DNA of 64,000 nucleotides from an uncultured Opitutales bacterium (lineage in GTDB: Bacteria > Verrucomicrobiota > Verrucomicrobiia > Opitutales > Intestinicryptomonadaceae): the NCBI GenBank assembly GCA_900548275.1, contig URJY01000007.1:1-64000 (forward strand). The letters are read 5' to 3'. Under the pieces are notes generated by a model. It made no database searches, had not been told where the DNA came from, and was given only the letters and a program-made list of their open reading frames with translations. The position numbers were made by a program, and so were the translations under genes. Below, piece by piece: positions 8,397 to 17,026 of this stretch; positions within the stretch are counted from its first letter, which is position 1; each line of letters opens with the position of its first letter.

Positions 8397-9551
8397 CTAC
8401 CGAACGTCGCCCACGAGGATTTTCGCAAGCTCGGGCGAAAGGATTTTCCGCGTGTCGTCGTCGACGAGGCTGAAGCGGTTGCCGTCGTTAGGCGTGCTCA
8501 GATAATTCCAGACGCAGTACGGAATGCCGTTTTCCTTGAGAATGGAGATTACGTCGCGCATCCAGTTTTCGCGCGACTGCTTCGGGGCGTGGCGGATTGT
8601 GCCGAATTCGCCGCACCAAAGGATTTTGTCGGGATGTTTTTTCGCGAACTCGACGGCGGGAGCGAGCATTTTTTCGATGAACGCCCTGTCCATCCGCCGC
8701 GCGTTTCCGTAGGGATTTTTCCCGCCGCAAAATTCGGCAAACTCCGCGTAGGGCTTGATGTCGGACGGGTACTCCATAACCCTGTTGTACGCAAGCGGCA
8801 TCGCCTGCAAAACCCCGCGCTGGTGCGTGAAAACGTACGGCTCGTAGAAGTGGAAAGTGTAGATTACATTGGGGTCGTCGAATAGGCGCAAATCCTTGAG
8901 CCGCCACGCGGAATTCCACGACACGGAACCTACGATTATTTTGCGCGTCGGATTTTTCGCGCGTATCGCGGCTATCGTTTCGGCGGCAAGACTGTTCCAT
9001 TTCTCAGGCGCGACGCGCAGAACCTCGTTGAGAAGCTCGAATGCAACCTGCGGCTCGTCGGCGAATCTGCGTTCCATCTCGACCCACAACGCGACGAACC
9101 GGCTGCGCAATTCGGGCGAATCGAGGAGCACCGCGCTGTCGGGAACGTCGCAATAATTGCCTACAGCCTTGTGCAGATTCAGCACGACATTGAGCTTGTA
9201 TTTCTTCGCCCAGCCGACGAAATCGCGCATTTGACGCATTGCCGATTCGCGGTAGACGTTCGGTTTCTCCTCCACAACGATTTGGTCGAAGCCGAGGCGC
9301 ACGTGGTCGAAACCGAGCGAGGCGATGTAGGCGACGTCCGATTCGGTTATATACGACTCGAAATGTTCGAGGTCGCCGATTGTAACCGCGAACTTTTGGT
9401 CGTCGGGCAGAACGTTCGGACGCTTGTAGTTCGTAAGCCAACCGCCCACGCCCATTCCGCGTTCGAAGCCCGTAAATGCGGGCATAGAATAAGATTGCAA
9501 AGCCGCCGCGCAGACGGCGAAAAACGCACAGAATAATTTACCGAACTCCAT
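8397..9551 (-). CDS. Secreted GH5 glycoside hydrolase (endoglucanase-like)
   Basis: A 384-residue enzyme of the cellulase A family. The signal peptide MEFGKLFCAFFAVCAAALQSYS is followed by the glycine-rich start GFERGMGVGGWLTNY. Barrel motifs are HVRLGFD (strand 3), NVVLNLHKA, the acid/base Glu176 in VAFELLNEV, HFYEPYVFTHQ, and the nucleophile Glu315 in LWCGEFGTIR. This order is standard for GH5. GAAAGG seven bases before ATG 9551 supports that start; ATG 9554 is an alternative. The gene is divergent from a LacI regulator over a palindromic candidate operator. Likely substrate is a beta-glucan or related polymer; specificity is not readable. Confidence 0.9.
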   Translation of the reverse strand: MEFGKLFCAFFAVCAAALQSYSMPAFTGFERGMGVGGWLTNYKRPNVLPDDQKFAVTIGDLEHFESYITESDVAYIASLGFDHVRLGFDQIVVEEKPNVYRESAMRQMRDFVGWAKKYKLNVVLNLHKAVGNYCDVPDSAVLLDSPELRSRFVALWVEMERRFADEPQVAFELLNEVLRVAPEKWNSLAAETIAAIRAKNPTRKIIVGSVSWNSAWRLKDLRLFDDPNVIYTFHFYEPYVFTHQRGVLQAMPLAYNRVMEYPSDIKPYAEFAEFCGGKNPYGNARRMDRAFIEKMLAPAVEFAKKHPDKILWCGEFGTIRHAPKQSRENWMRDVISILKENGIPYCVWNYLSTPNDGNRFSLVDDDTRKILSPELAKILVGDVR

Positions 9552-9619
9552 CATAAAACCTTTCGGACAAAAGAATCGCCGCATCAAGCGCGTTAGTCAA
9601 CTTTTTCGAACGGCGCATA

Positions 9620-9636
9620 TATGCAACGGTTGCATA
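9620..9636. promoter_or_regulatory. Candidate LacI-family operator in divergent intergenic region
   Basis: A perfect odd-centred palindrome TATGCAAC-G-GTTGCATA lies between the GH5 gene (minus) and the LacI-type regulator (plus). Position and symmetry fit an autoregulatory operator controlling both genes. Confidence 0.6.
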
Positions 9637-9700
9637 CCGCAAATGCCAATTTTAAGCCAATCGGCTGATTTTTGTTGAAATTTTTGAAGGCAAAACTTCA

Positions 9701-10711
9701 ATGGCAAAAATGCGAAACGGGAAAAGAACATCGCTCGCCGACGTCGCAAAGCTCGCGGGGTGTTCGCCCTGCACAGCCTCGCGGGCAATCTCGGGGAACG
9801 GATACGTCTCGGCGAAAATGCGGGGGAAGATTGCGGCGGCGGCAAAGAAATCGGGCTACACGCGCAGCGAGTTCGTATCGCGGGCGATGTCGTCGATAAG
9901 GGAGTCGCGCGCGGACATCGAAACGGTGGCATTCGTCAACACAAAGGGCGTGCGCGACGTTTCCAAGTCGTATTCGGCGATAGCCCGATACGTCGCCGCG
10001 GCAAGGCGGCAAGCCGAACGGACGGGGCTAAAGGTGTGCGACATCTGGCTCGGGGAAAAATCGTTCACACCCGAAAAGCTCGAGAAAATCCTGACCGCCC
10101 GCAACATCAGGGGTGGCATACTTTTCGGGCACTACTACAAAGACAGCATTTCGGACGGCTTCAAGAGAGTGCTCGGAAAATTCGAATTCGTTTCGATGGG
10201 CGTGCGGGCGAATGCGCCCGTTTCGAAATCGGTTTTTATGGACAGGTTTTTAATCGCGCGCGGCTTTACCGAACGGATAATCCGCGCGGGATACAGGCGC
10301 GTTGGGTTCGTAGTGGAACGCTTTGCCGACTCCTACGAAGAGGGCAAATTTTCGGGCGGCTTTCTGCGGGCGCAACTTGCGCGCAAAAGTTCGCACCTGA
10401 TTCCCCCGCTGTTCTTCGGGCGCAACGGAAAGGCGAACCTGAAATCGCTCGCGGCCTACATCGAAAAATATTCGCCCGACGCGGTTTTCAGCTACTCCAC
10501 CGACATCTCCGACGCAATCGAAAGCGCGCAGCTGAAGTTTGCAAAGAAACCGAAATTTTTCCACTACGACGAACGCTATTACTCGCCCGAGACGGGGGTG
10601 ATTAAAAACCAAAGCCAAGTGGGCAAAATCGCGGTGCAAACGCTTGCGGAGCTGCTGCGCGGGCACTCGCTGCCCGTCTCGGAAATAACAATCGCGCCCA
10701 AGTGGGAATAA
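9701..10711 (+). CDS. LacI-family transcriptional regulator
   Basis: A 336-residue regulator. The N-terminal HTH is TSLADVAKLAGCSPCTASRAIS followed by NGYVSAKMRGKIAAAAKKSGY; the sensor domain covers residues about 75-330. The sensor is more divergent than in the other two LacI proteins of the window: it has a Phe/Lys-rich core and lacks the usual 'DD-P' element near its end, having FHYDERYYSPETGVIKNQ instead. It is divergent from the GH5 enzyme at 8397-9551 and is its probable regulator (inference). A hairpin terminator follows the stop by a few bases. Confidence 0.88.
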   Translation: MAKMRNGKRTSLADVAKLAGCSPCTASRAISGNGYVSAKMRGKIAAAAKKSGYTRSEFVSRAMSSIRESRADIETVAFVNTKGVRDVSKSYSAIARYVAAARRQAERTGLKVCDIWLGEKSFTPEKLEKILTARNIRGGILFGHYYKDSISDGFKRVLGKFEFVSMGVRANAPVSKSVFMDRFLIARGFTERIIRAGYRRVGFVVERFADSYEEGKFSGGFLRAQLARKSSHLIPPLFFGRNGKANLKSLAAYIEKYSPDAVFSYSTDISDAIESAQLKFAKKPKFFHYDERYYSPETGVIKNQSQVGKIAVQTLAELLRGHSLPVSEITIAPKWE

Positions 10712-10715
10712 AAAA

Positions 10716-10740
10716 CCGCCGAGCTTCCGAGCTTCGGCGG
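10716..10740. terminator. Bidirectional terminator-like hairpin
   Basis: CCGCCGAGCT pairs with AGCTTCGGCGG with one bulged base. A flanking A-run gives a U-tract for the minus-strand GH127 gene, which converges here with the LacI gene. Confidence 0.7.
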
Positions 10741-10760
10741 GTTCGGTGATTGCGGCGTTT

Positions 10761-12713
10761 TTAGAAGAATATCGAGAATGTTTTGGGGTCGCCGCTATTG
10801 AAGTCGCCCGCGCTCGATAGGTCGCAAACCTTGGTCTTCACCGTGCCTTTGGGCGATTTAATTTCCGCCTCCCACGCGCACATTGTAGTGTCCGACTTTA
10901 TCGGTTTCAACGTGCACGTTGCGCCGCTTTTGTTGACGGTTTCGAAGTCGAAAATCTCGGCTTCGGTGTCGCCCAAAAGTTTGCTTTTTGCGAGAATCAA
11001 AGGCCCTACCATAATCGTTGCGGCGGGTTCGGAGCGCATAAGATTGTCGATTCCGCGCAGGCTATTGTCGTACCAGCGGTAGTAGGAATTCGAATTTTTT
11101 GCAATCGGCTTTGCGGGAAGATTCGAGTCTACTACGCGCGCGGAGTGGTCGAATTGAAGTTCGATTTCGCGCGAGCCGTCTACGGAAATTTCGGCAAAGC
11201 CGCCATTTACCTGCGCGCCGTCGAGCAGCGTTTTTTTGCTCCAGTGCGGGATTCTGAACGCCACGGTTTGCGGCGTCTTCGAATTTATTTTCACGCGGAC
11301 GACACCCGTCTGCAAATAGCCGTCGGAGATTTCGATTTTCGCGCCGTCGAGTTCAACCTTGCACGGGAAATAGAGATTTACGCGGATTGTTCCGTCGCGC
11401 GATTTTTGCGCAATCGCCTGCGCCATATCGAGGAATCCGCGCGGGATGTTGTCTACGCAACAGTGGTTCTTAGTGAAGCCCGACTGGAGTTCGGCGTACA
11501 TCGTGCGGCAGTGCGAGCGCACGCCCCTTGCGCCCCATTTGCCGTCGCGGAACACGCCCGCGAGAAAGGCGTTGCAGAACGTCTCCTCGAGAACGTCGAC
11601 ATACTTCAGATTGCCCGTAAGCGTGTACAAATCGAGGTTCAGGCGCATCCAGTGGATTGCGTCGCACGGCTCGGTTATGCCGTTGATTTCCGCGGCGGCG
11701 TGGGCGAACTGGTCGTTGTAGCCTACGCTCGCAAGCGGGTTGCGCTCGAACTTCCAGATTTTTTCGGCGAAGCGTTCGACCGCCTCGAGACAGCGTTTGT
11801 CGCCCGTGATTCGATAGTACTCGAGAACGCCCTCCATACACGACATCATCTCGTACGCCTTCGCCCATTTTTCGGGCAGCGGATACCACTCGTGGACGGG
11901 CTTGTCGGAGAACGAATTGCGGATTAGATTCGGCGGCGTGCCGTCGTCGCGGTCGAGATACCCAACGATTTCGCGCGAGAACTCGAGAAATTTTTTGTCG
12001 CCCGTGTTGCGGTAGAGAATGAGCATCGGCTTTAGAATCGACATACTCGGCATACCCTCGAACGTGCCCGTATCGCAGATTCGCACGTTGTTTGCGCGGA
12101 GCATATCTATCAGCTGAACGGCGGAACGCCTCGCCGCCTCGAGATACTTCGGATTGCCGCCAAGCTCGTAGATTTCCAAGAGCCCCCAGAGCGTGTACTT
12201 TCTGCACCAGATATTCCAGCACCAGTTGCAACTCCACTTCATAACCTTTTTCGCCGCTTCGAGGTCGTTTACGCGCAGAAACATTTTGTCTTTGTACGTG
12301 CCCAAGTAGCCGTCGGGTTGCTGGTGCGTTATGAGCCTGTCGGCCGACGACTCGAGGAATTTTGCCAAGTCCGCGGACTTCGAGTATTGCGCAACCCGCG
12401 AACCGCTGATTGCAAGCTTGCCCCAAAATTCGCCCTGCCAGAGGCCGACAACCTTTTTGGCATCGTCCTGCGGATTTTCGAACGCACTTTCCGCCTCGCC
12501 GAAAATCTCCCTTTTGGCATAGTCCGAAAACACGCGTTCGCGGAAAAACGTGTCCATCTTTTTGCCGATTGCGCCTTCGATTTTTACGTCCGAAAGCTTG
12601 GGCGTTTCGAGGACGTCGTTTTGCGCATACGGAACTTTTGCGTCTTTGCAGGATGTCGTAAAGAAGGCCGCCGCAAAAGCCAACAATGATGGTAAAATTT
12701 GCAATTTGTTCAT
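10761..12713 (-). CDS. GH127-family glycosidase (beta-L-arabinofuranosidase-like), probable lipoprotein
   Basis: A 650-residue enzyme of the former DUF1680 family, now GH127, whose founder removes beta-L-arabinofuranose from plant glycans. The N-terminus MNKLQILPSLLAFAAAFFTTSC is a lipoprotein signal with Cys22 after TTS. Family signatures are WQGEFWGKLAISGSRVAQYS, THQQPDGYLGTY, LAHWMRLN-like IHWMRLNLDLYTLTG, and the metal/catalytic Cys region KNHCCVDNIPRGF, followed by a beta-sandwich. The longer upstream open frame (to 12911) has no coding character, so the start at 12713 is preferred. It is flanked by terminators on both sides, so it is probably monocistronic. Other GH127-like specificities are possible. 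Confidence 0.85.
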   Translation of the reverse strand: MNKLQILPSLLAFAAAFFTTSCKDAKVPYAQNDVLETPKLSDVKIEGAIGKKMDTFFRERVFSDYAKREIFGEAESAFENPQDDAKKVVGLWQGEFWGKLAISGSRVAQYSKSADLAKFLESSADRLITHQQPDGYLGTYKDKMFLRVNDLEAAKKVMKWSCNWCWNIWCRKYTLWGLLEIYELGGNPKYLEAARRSAVQLIDMLRANNVRICDTGTFEGMPSMSILKPMLILYRNTGDKKFLEFSREIVGYLDRDDGTPPNLIRNSFSDKPVHEWYPLPEKWAKAYEMMSCMEGVLEYYRITGDKRCLEAVERFAEKIWKFERNPLASVGYNDQFAHAAAEINGITEPCDAIHWMRLNLDLYTLTGNLKYVDVLEETFCNAFLAGVFRDGKWGARGVRSHCRTMYAELQSGFTKNHCCVDNIPRGFLDMAQAIAQKSRDGTIRVNLYFPCKVELDGAKIEISDGYLQTGVVRVKINSKTPQTVAFRIPHWSKKTLLDGAQVNGGFAEISVDGSREIELQFDHSARVVDSNLPAKPIAKNSNSYYRWYDNSLRGIDNLMRSEPAATIMVGPLILAKSKLLGDTEAEIFDFETVNKSGATCTLKPIKSDTTMCAWEAEIKSPKGTVKTKVCDLSSAGDFNSGDPKTFSIFF

Positions 12714-12778
12714 ATATAGAGTCTGTGCGTGAGGAACATACGTACAGACAGGCTCGGAACAAGTCAACAAAAATGCAA

Positions 12779-12812
12779 AAAGCGGCGCAGGCAAAACGCC
12801 CGCAACCGCTTT
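12779..12812 (-). terminator. Intrinsic terminator for ilvB-ppi
   Basis: AAAGCGG / CCGCTTT closes a hairpin followed on the minus strand by a T-rich tract. It lies 20 bases after the cyclophilin stop. Confidence 0.65.
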
Positions 12813-12831
12813 GAAACGGGGAAAATCCGCG

Positions 12832-13314
12832 CTACGCTTCCACGACTTCCGCCGAAAGAATCTTCTGCTCCTGAACGGGTCTGTCCATAAAGCCCGTCTC
12901 GCAGTTTTCAATCTTCTTCACCACTTCGTAGCCCTCCGCGACTTCGCCGAAAATCGTGTGGTGCATATGCAACCACGGCGTGGGAACTGTGGTGATGAAA
13001 AACTGGCTGCCGTTTGTCGACGGGCCCGCGTTTGCCATCGCCAAAAGCCCCTGTTTGTCGAAGCCGACGTTTGCGTCGCATTCGTCTTCGAACGGGTGTC
13101 CCCAGATTGAGTTGCCGCCGCAACCGCTGCCCGTGGGGTCTCCGCCCTGAATCATAAAGTCCTTTATGACGCGGTGGAAGATGATTCCGTTGTAGTAGCC
13201 CTTTTCAACGAGCTTTACGAAGTTTTCGCACGCCTTGGGCGCGATTTTCGGGAAGAGCTTGAGCTTGATGTCGCCCTGAGTTGTCTTGAGTATTACAAAT
13301 GTATTTTCGTCCAT
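12832..13314 (-). CDS. Peptidyl-prolyl cis-trans isomerase, cyclophilin type
   Basis: A 160-residue cytoplasmic cyclophilin (no signal peptide). Catalytic-site elements are [40 protein letters not shown] and the substrate-pocket HTIFGEV. It catalyses proline isomerisation in protein folding. The length is typical of the short bacterial PpiB/PpiA core. It starts 24 bases after the ilvB stop and shares its terminator, so the two form an operon; the functional link, if any, is unclear. Confidence 0.92.
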   Translation of the reverse strand: MDENTFVILKTTQGDIKLKLFPKIAPKACENFVKLVEKGYYNGIIFHRVIKDFMIQGGDPTGSGCGGNSIWGHPFEDECDANVGFDKQGLLAMANAGPSTNGSQFFITTVPTPWLHMHHTIFGEVAEGYEVVKKIENCETGFMDRPVQEQKILSAEVVEA

Positions 13315-13338
13315 TTCGATTCCTTGAGTTGAAGTTTT

Positions 13339-15168
13339 CTATTTGTGTTTTGCGATGTCGCAACCTTTGAATTTGGGGCACGACGGGCACTCTACAATGA
13401 TGTCCTGAGCCGACTTGCCCGGGGGGATGAACGGCAGAACGTGTTCGTCGTGTTCGACCACGACTTCGAGCAGATACGGGGTTTTAGAGTCGAGCATTTC
13501 GCGCATCGCCCCCTCGAGCTCTTCGCGCTTGGAAACGCGCTTAGAAGCCCATCCGTAGCCCTCTGCGATTTTTTCGTAGTTCGGATAAATCGCGTCGAGA
13601 TTTTCGGGCCCTCCGGGGTTCTTGGGGTCGAGCGAAAGATCGGTATTGCCGCGCGTGCCGCCGTACATCATATCCTCCCACTGCATAACCATTCCGAGGA
13701 ACTGGTTGTTGAGCAGAAGCACCTTTACGGGCAGTTTTTCGGCAACGGCAGTCGCCATTTCCTGAATGTTCATCTGGAACGAACCGTCGCCGTCGATGTC
13801 GACAACGTTCGCCTCGGGATGCGCCGCCTTTACGCCGATTGCCGACGGCAGACCGAAGCCCATCGTGCCCGCCCCGAGCGAGCTTATAAACTGGCGCGGC
13901 TTCGTGAAGACGAAGTTCTGCGGAGTCCACATCTGGTGCTGACCCACGCCCGTGGTGACTACAACCTTGCCGCCGCTTACTTTGTAGAGCGCGGAAATCG
14001 CCTCCTGCGATGTGAGGTTCTTGCGCTGTCTGTACGAGAACGGGAACGGATAGCGCGTCTTCCAGCACTTGATTTGGTCGAGCCAATTCGAGAGGTCGGG
14101 CTTGGGCGTTTTGTTTTTCTTTGCGAGTTCGAGCATACGCTTGAGCGCGTACTTGATTTCGCTGTGGACGCCGTGGAAAACCTTCACGTTTTTGTTCTGT
14201 TCGGCAAAGTCGATGTCGAGGTGAACAACCTTTGCGTGCGGGGCGAATTTCGAAACCGCGCCCGTGATGCGGTCGCTAAAGCGCGTGCCGAATGCAAGCA
14301 GCAGGTCGGAGTTGAGAACCGCGCTGTTGCCCGCGTATGTGCCGTGCATGCCGAACCAGTAAAGGTTTTTGTCTTCGAGCGGGTTTACCGTGCCGATACC
14401 CATGAGCGTGTTCGCAACGGGGATGTCGAAATACTTCGAGAACGCGTCGAGCTCCTTCGAGGCGTCCGCCGAAACGATACCGCCGCCCGCGTAGATTACG
14501 GGCTGCTTCGACTGCGAGATAAGCTCCAAAACCTTTTCCAGCGACGCGTCGGCGGCGTGCGGAATTTTCTGCAACCCGGGGAGGTCGGGCTTTGCGTCGA
14601 AGTTCGGCGCAATCATCTGCTGCTGCACGTCTTTGGGAATGTCGATGAGCACGGGCCCCGGGCGACCCGATTTCGCGATGAGGAACGCCTCCTTGATTGT
14701 CTGCGGAAGGTCGTTTGCGTCGAGCACCAAGTAGCTGTGCTTTACAACGGGAAGCGTCATTCCGAAAACGTCGGTCTCCTGAAACGCGCTCTTGCCGATG
14801 AGCGACTGGAAAACCTGCCCCGTGATTGCAACGAGCGGAACGCTGTCCATATACGCGTCGGAAATGGCCGTAAGCAGATTCATCGCCCCCGGTCCGCTTG
14901 TCGCCATGCATACGCCGACCTTGCCCGTTGCGCGGGCGTAGCCCTGCGCCATAAAGCCGCCGCCCTGTTCGTGGCGCGGCAGGACAACCCTGATTTTCTT
15001 CGTGCGCGTAAGGGCGTTGTGCATATCGATAATCGAACCGCCGGGGTACGCAAAAATGGTGTCTACGCCTTCGTTTTCGAGACATTTTACGACTACGTCC
15101 GTACCCTTCATCAGTTTGGGCGCGGGTGCGGATTTTTTTGCAGTCGTTTTAGTTGTCGTTTTTTTCAT
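13339..15168 (-). CDS. ilvB: Acetolactate synthase large subunit
   Basis: A 609-residue thiamine-diphosphate enzyme that makes acetolactate from two pyruvates, or acetohydroxybutyrate, for branched-chain amino acids. Visible are GVDTIFAYPGGSIIDMHNAL with the TPP activating Glu in LPRHEQGGGFMAQGYAR, a central FAD-binding domain, and the C-terminal TPP/Mg motif DGDGSFQMNIQEMATA. A Lys/Thr-rich leader of about 19 residues precedes the domain, so MKGTDVVV at about 15111 is an alternative start. The C-terminus ends with an unusual Cys cluster, ECPSCPKFKGCD. No regulatory subunit gene (ilvN) is adjacent; a cyclophilin follows instead. Confidence 0.92.
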   Translation of the reverse strand: MKKTTTKTTAKKSAPAPKLMKGTDVVVKCLENEGVDTIFAYPGGSIIDMHNALTRTKKIRVVLPRHEQGGGFMAQGYARATGKVGVCMATSGPGAMNLLTAISDAYMDSVPLVAITGQVFQSLIGKSAFQETDVFGMTLPVVKHSYLVLDANDLPQTIKEAFLIAKSGRPGPVLIDIPKDVQQQMIAPNFDAKPDLPGLQKIPHAADASLEKVLELISQSKQPVIYAGGGIVSADASKELDAFSKYFDIPVANTLMGIGTVNPLEDKNLYWFGMHGTYAGNSAVLNSDLLLAFGTRFSDRITGAVSKFAPHAKVVHLDIDFAEQNKNVKVFHGVHSEIKYALKRMLELAKKNKTPKPDLSNWLDQIKCWKTRYPFPFSYRQRKNLTSQEAISALYKVSGGKVVVTTGVGQHQMWTPQNFVFTKPRQFISSLGAGTMGFGLPSAIGVKAAHPEANVVDIDGDGSFQMNIQEMATAVAEKLPVKVLLLNNQFLGMVMQWEDMMYGGTRGNTDLSLDPKNPGGPENLDAIYPNYEKIAEGYGWASKRVSKREELEGAMREMLDSKTPYLLEVVVEHDEHVLPFIPPGKSAQDIIVECPSCPKFKGCDIAKHK

Positions 15169-15228
15169 ATCGCTGTCTTGATTATGTTAAACTTGCCACA
15201 ATAGCCAATATCGGCTTGGCTTCAACAA

Positions 15229-15266
15229 AAAAGTTCGCGTCTGGCGTGTGCCCTACGCGAACTTTT
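15229..15266 (-). terminator. Intrinsic terminator of the clan GH-D gene
   Basis: A perfect 12-bp stem AAAAGTTCGCGT / ACGCGAACTTTT with a 14-nt loop, continued by TTTGTTG on the minus strand. Confidence 0.8.
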
Positions 15267-15294
15267 CGGTTGCCGAAAAACCTCCGCCGCGCGG

Positions 15295-16908
15295 CTATTT
15301 TTTCTCGCGCACGAGCAGCACGTACGCCTCCGTCCAGTCGCCCTTGCGGAGCTTTACGACCTTTTTGCCGAGATTTGCGGGGACGGTCAGCTTGCCGCCC
15401 GAAATCCTCACCTTGTCGCTTACGTCGATTGCCTCCTTTTCGAGCAAGTCCTGCGCGAGCACTTCAACCTGCTTGTCGGTGCCGAGCTTGAAGCTTACGT
15501 CGCCGTTGACGCCGAACAGACAGATTTTCCTGTTCAGGCAGTCGAGGTTCACGTCGACATCCGCGCAGGGGTTGTGGATTCTGTCGGAATCGGCGGTCAT
15601 TCTCGGAGTCATCGAAAGCGCGAACGAGCCGTTGGGATGGAGCGTAGCCTGAACGTAGGGCTGCATGTTGCGGCCGTTGCGGGGCTTTACCTTCGGGTTT
15701 TCGATGCCGCGCGAAACGACCGCGGGAGCGCTCTGCTTTACGGTTTTACCCCACGCGGGCGCGTACCAAATGGTGTTGGGCTTGAATGTCCATTCGTCCT
15801 CGAGACGTTCTTTGGAAACGAAAATTTCAAGCTCGTTCATCGGCACTGCGGGCGCGATTCTCTGCCAGAGCACCGCGCGGATTACGACCCAACGCGCGCC
15901 GCTGTCGTGCGCGATGTTGTCCCAACGCATAATGCCGACCGCCGCCCCCAGACCGACCGAAAGCGACATATTGTCCTCTACCGAAATAATCGCCCGCGAG
16001 CCGGATTTCCAGCCGCTCGCAAGCTCGTACGCCGCGCGGTCAATCGTGGTCGTCGATTTAATCGGGTTGAGCGTGTCGTATGTTCTGAAGACGTTCGAGA
16101 ATTTTACGGTGTCGTCGACAATCGACAAAATCTTGGGCTTTGTCTTCGAAAATTCGCCGCTGCCCTGCATTGTCTTGATGTCGAAGTCGTTGAGCGGCGA
16201 CGACGGAACGGCGTGCTCCACGTAAAGCTTCGGATAGTACTTGTTGGCAAGCTCGGAAAGCATTTTTCTGAATTCTGGCTCGTGCCCGTGTACGCCCCAG
16301 TCCACCTTCCAGTACGAAACGCCCGCCTTTTTGCTCCACAAGACGCGCTGCTTCCAGTATTCGCGCAGCCCTTCGGGCGAAAGCTTGCTGCGCCACGATT
16401 CGCCCTTTGCCTGTGCGGCAATCCAGACCGCCGCGCCGCGCCAGCCGCGCTTTTTCAGCATTTTGTTGAGCGTCTTGAGCCTCTGGGCGGGGTCTCCCGT
16501 GCACGAGGGGAATTTTTTCTCGTCAAGCTCGAACGAGCCGAATGCCTCGGATTTTTTTGCGGGCGTGTTGTACGGAACGTCCCAACCGTCGTCAAGAAGC
16601 ATATAGACGTCCTTGCGGATTTCGGGCCAGAAATTCACCCAGCCGTTTTCGCCGAATATCAAATCCTCGTTGATGCACGAGCGGGCGAAGTCCGCGCCGC
16701 CGCCTTGGTCGCCCTCAAAGGCTATTTCGCGCTTTACGGTTTCGCGCACTTTCTTTGCCTGCTCTCCGCCGACCCCGTTCTGTACGCCCCAAGTGCACCA
16801 GATGTTCGGACCTTTCGACGGTTTGTTCGGCACGAGATTTTCGGCAAACGCCGTCGCCGAAAGCATCGACAATGCGGCAAACGCCGCCGTTATGATTCTG
16901 TTTCCCAT
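15295..16908 (-). CDS. Secreted clan GH-D glycoside hydrolase (GH27/GH36-like)
   Basis: A 537-residue secreted enzyme with signal peptide MGNRIITAAFAALSMLSATAFA; the start at 16908 is chosen for it. The barrel has MLLDDGWDV at 103-111, the strand-end Asp-Asp-Gly-Trp of GH36/GH31-type folds, and YWKVDWGVHG around Asp203, the usual catalytic nucleophile context (Lys-x-Asp) of alpha-galactosidases and relatives. A C-terminal beta domain covers about 430-537. Alpha-galactosidase or alpha-N-acetylgalactosaminidase-like action is plausible, but the overall sequence is far from the well-known members, so activity is left open. It lies upstream of ilvB in the same direction but behind its own terminator. 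Confidence 0.75.
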   Translation of the reverse strand: MGNRIITAAFAALSMLSATAFAENLVPNKPSKGPNIWCTWGVQNGVGGEQAKKVRETVKREIAFEGDQGGGADFARSCINEDLIFGENGWVNFWPEIRKDVYMLLDDGWDVPYNTPAKKSEAFGSFELDEKKFPSCTGDPAQRLKTLNKMLKKRGWRGAAVWIAAQAKGESWRSKLSPEGLREYWKQRVLWSKKAGVSYWKVDWGVHGHEPEFRKMLSELANKYYPKLYVEHAVPSSPLNDFDIKTMQGSGEFSKTKPKILSIVDDTVKFSNVFRTYDTLNPIKSTTTIDRAAYELASGWKSGSRAIISVEDNMSLSVGLGAAVGIMRWDNIAHDSGARWVVIRAVLWQRIAPAVPMNELEIFVSKERLEDEWTFKPNTIWYAPAWGKTVKQSAPAVVSRGIENPKVKPRNGRNMQPYVQATLHPNGSFALSMTPRMTADSDRIHNPCADVDVNLDCLNRKICLFGVNGDVSFKLGTDKQVEVLAQDLLEKEAIDVSDKVRISGGKLTVPANLGKKVVKLRKGDWTEAYVLLVREKK

Positions 16909-16981
16909 AATATACAGTTTTTGTTGTTGAGATGGTAATTTGAACAGTATTTGGCAAAACGCCGCCGACTTGTCAAAAAAA

Positions 16982-17005
16982 AAGTCCGCCCCGAAGGACG
17001 GACTT
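16982..17005 (-). terminator. Intrinsic terminator of uxaC
   Basis: AAGTCCG / CGGACTT closes a hairpin; the A-run just before it on the plus strand becomes a U-tract for the minus-strand uxaC transcript. Confidence 0.8.
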
Positions 17006-17026
17006 CCGAAGAAATTTCGGGAAATG

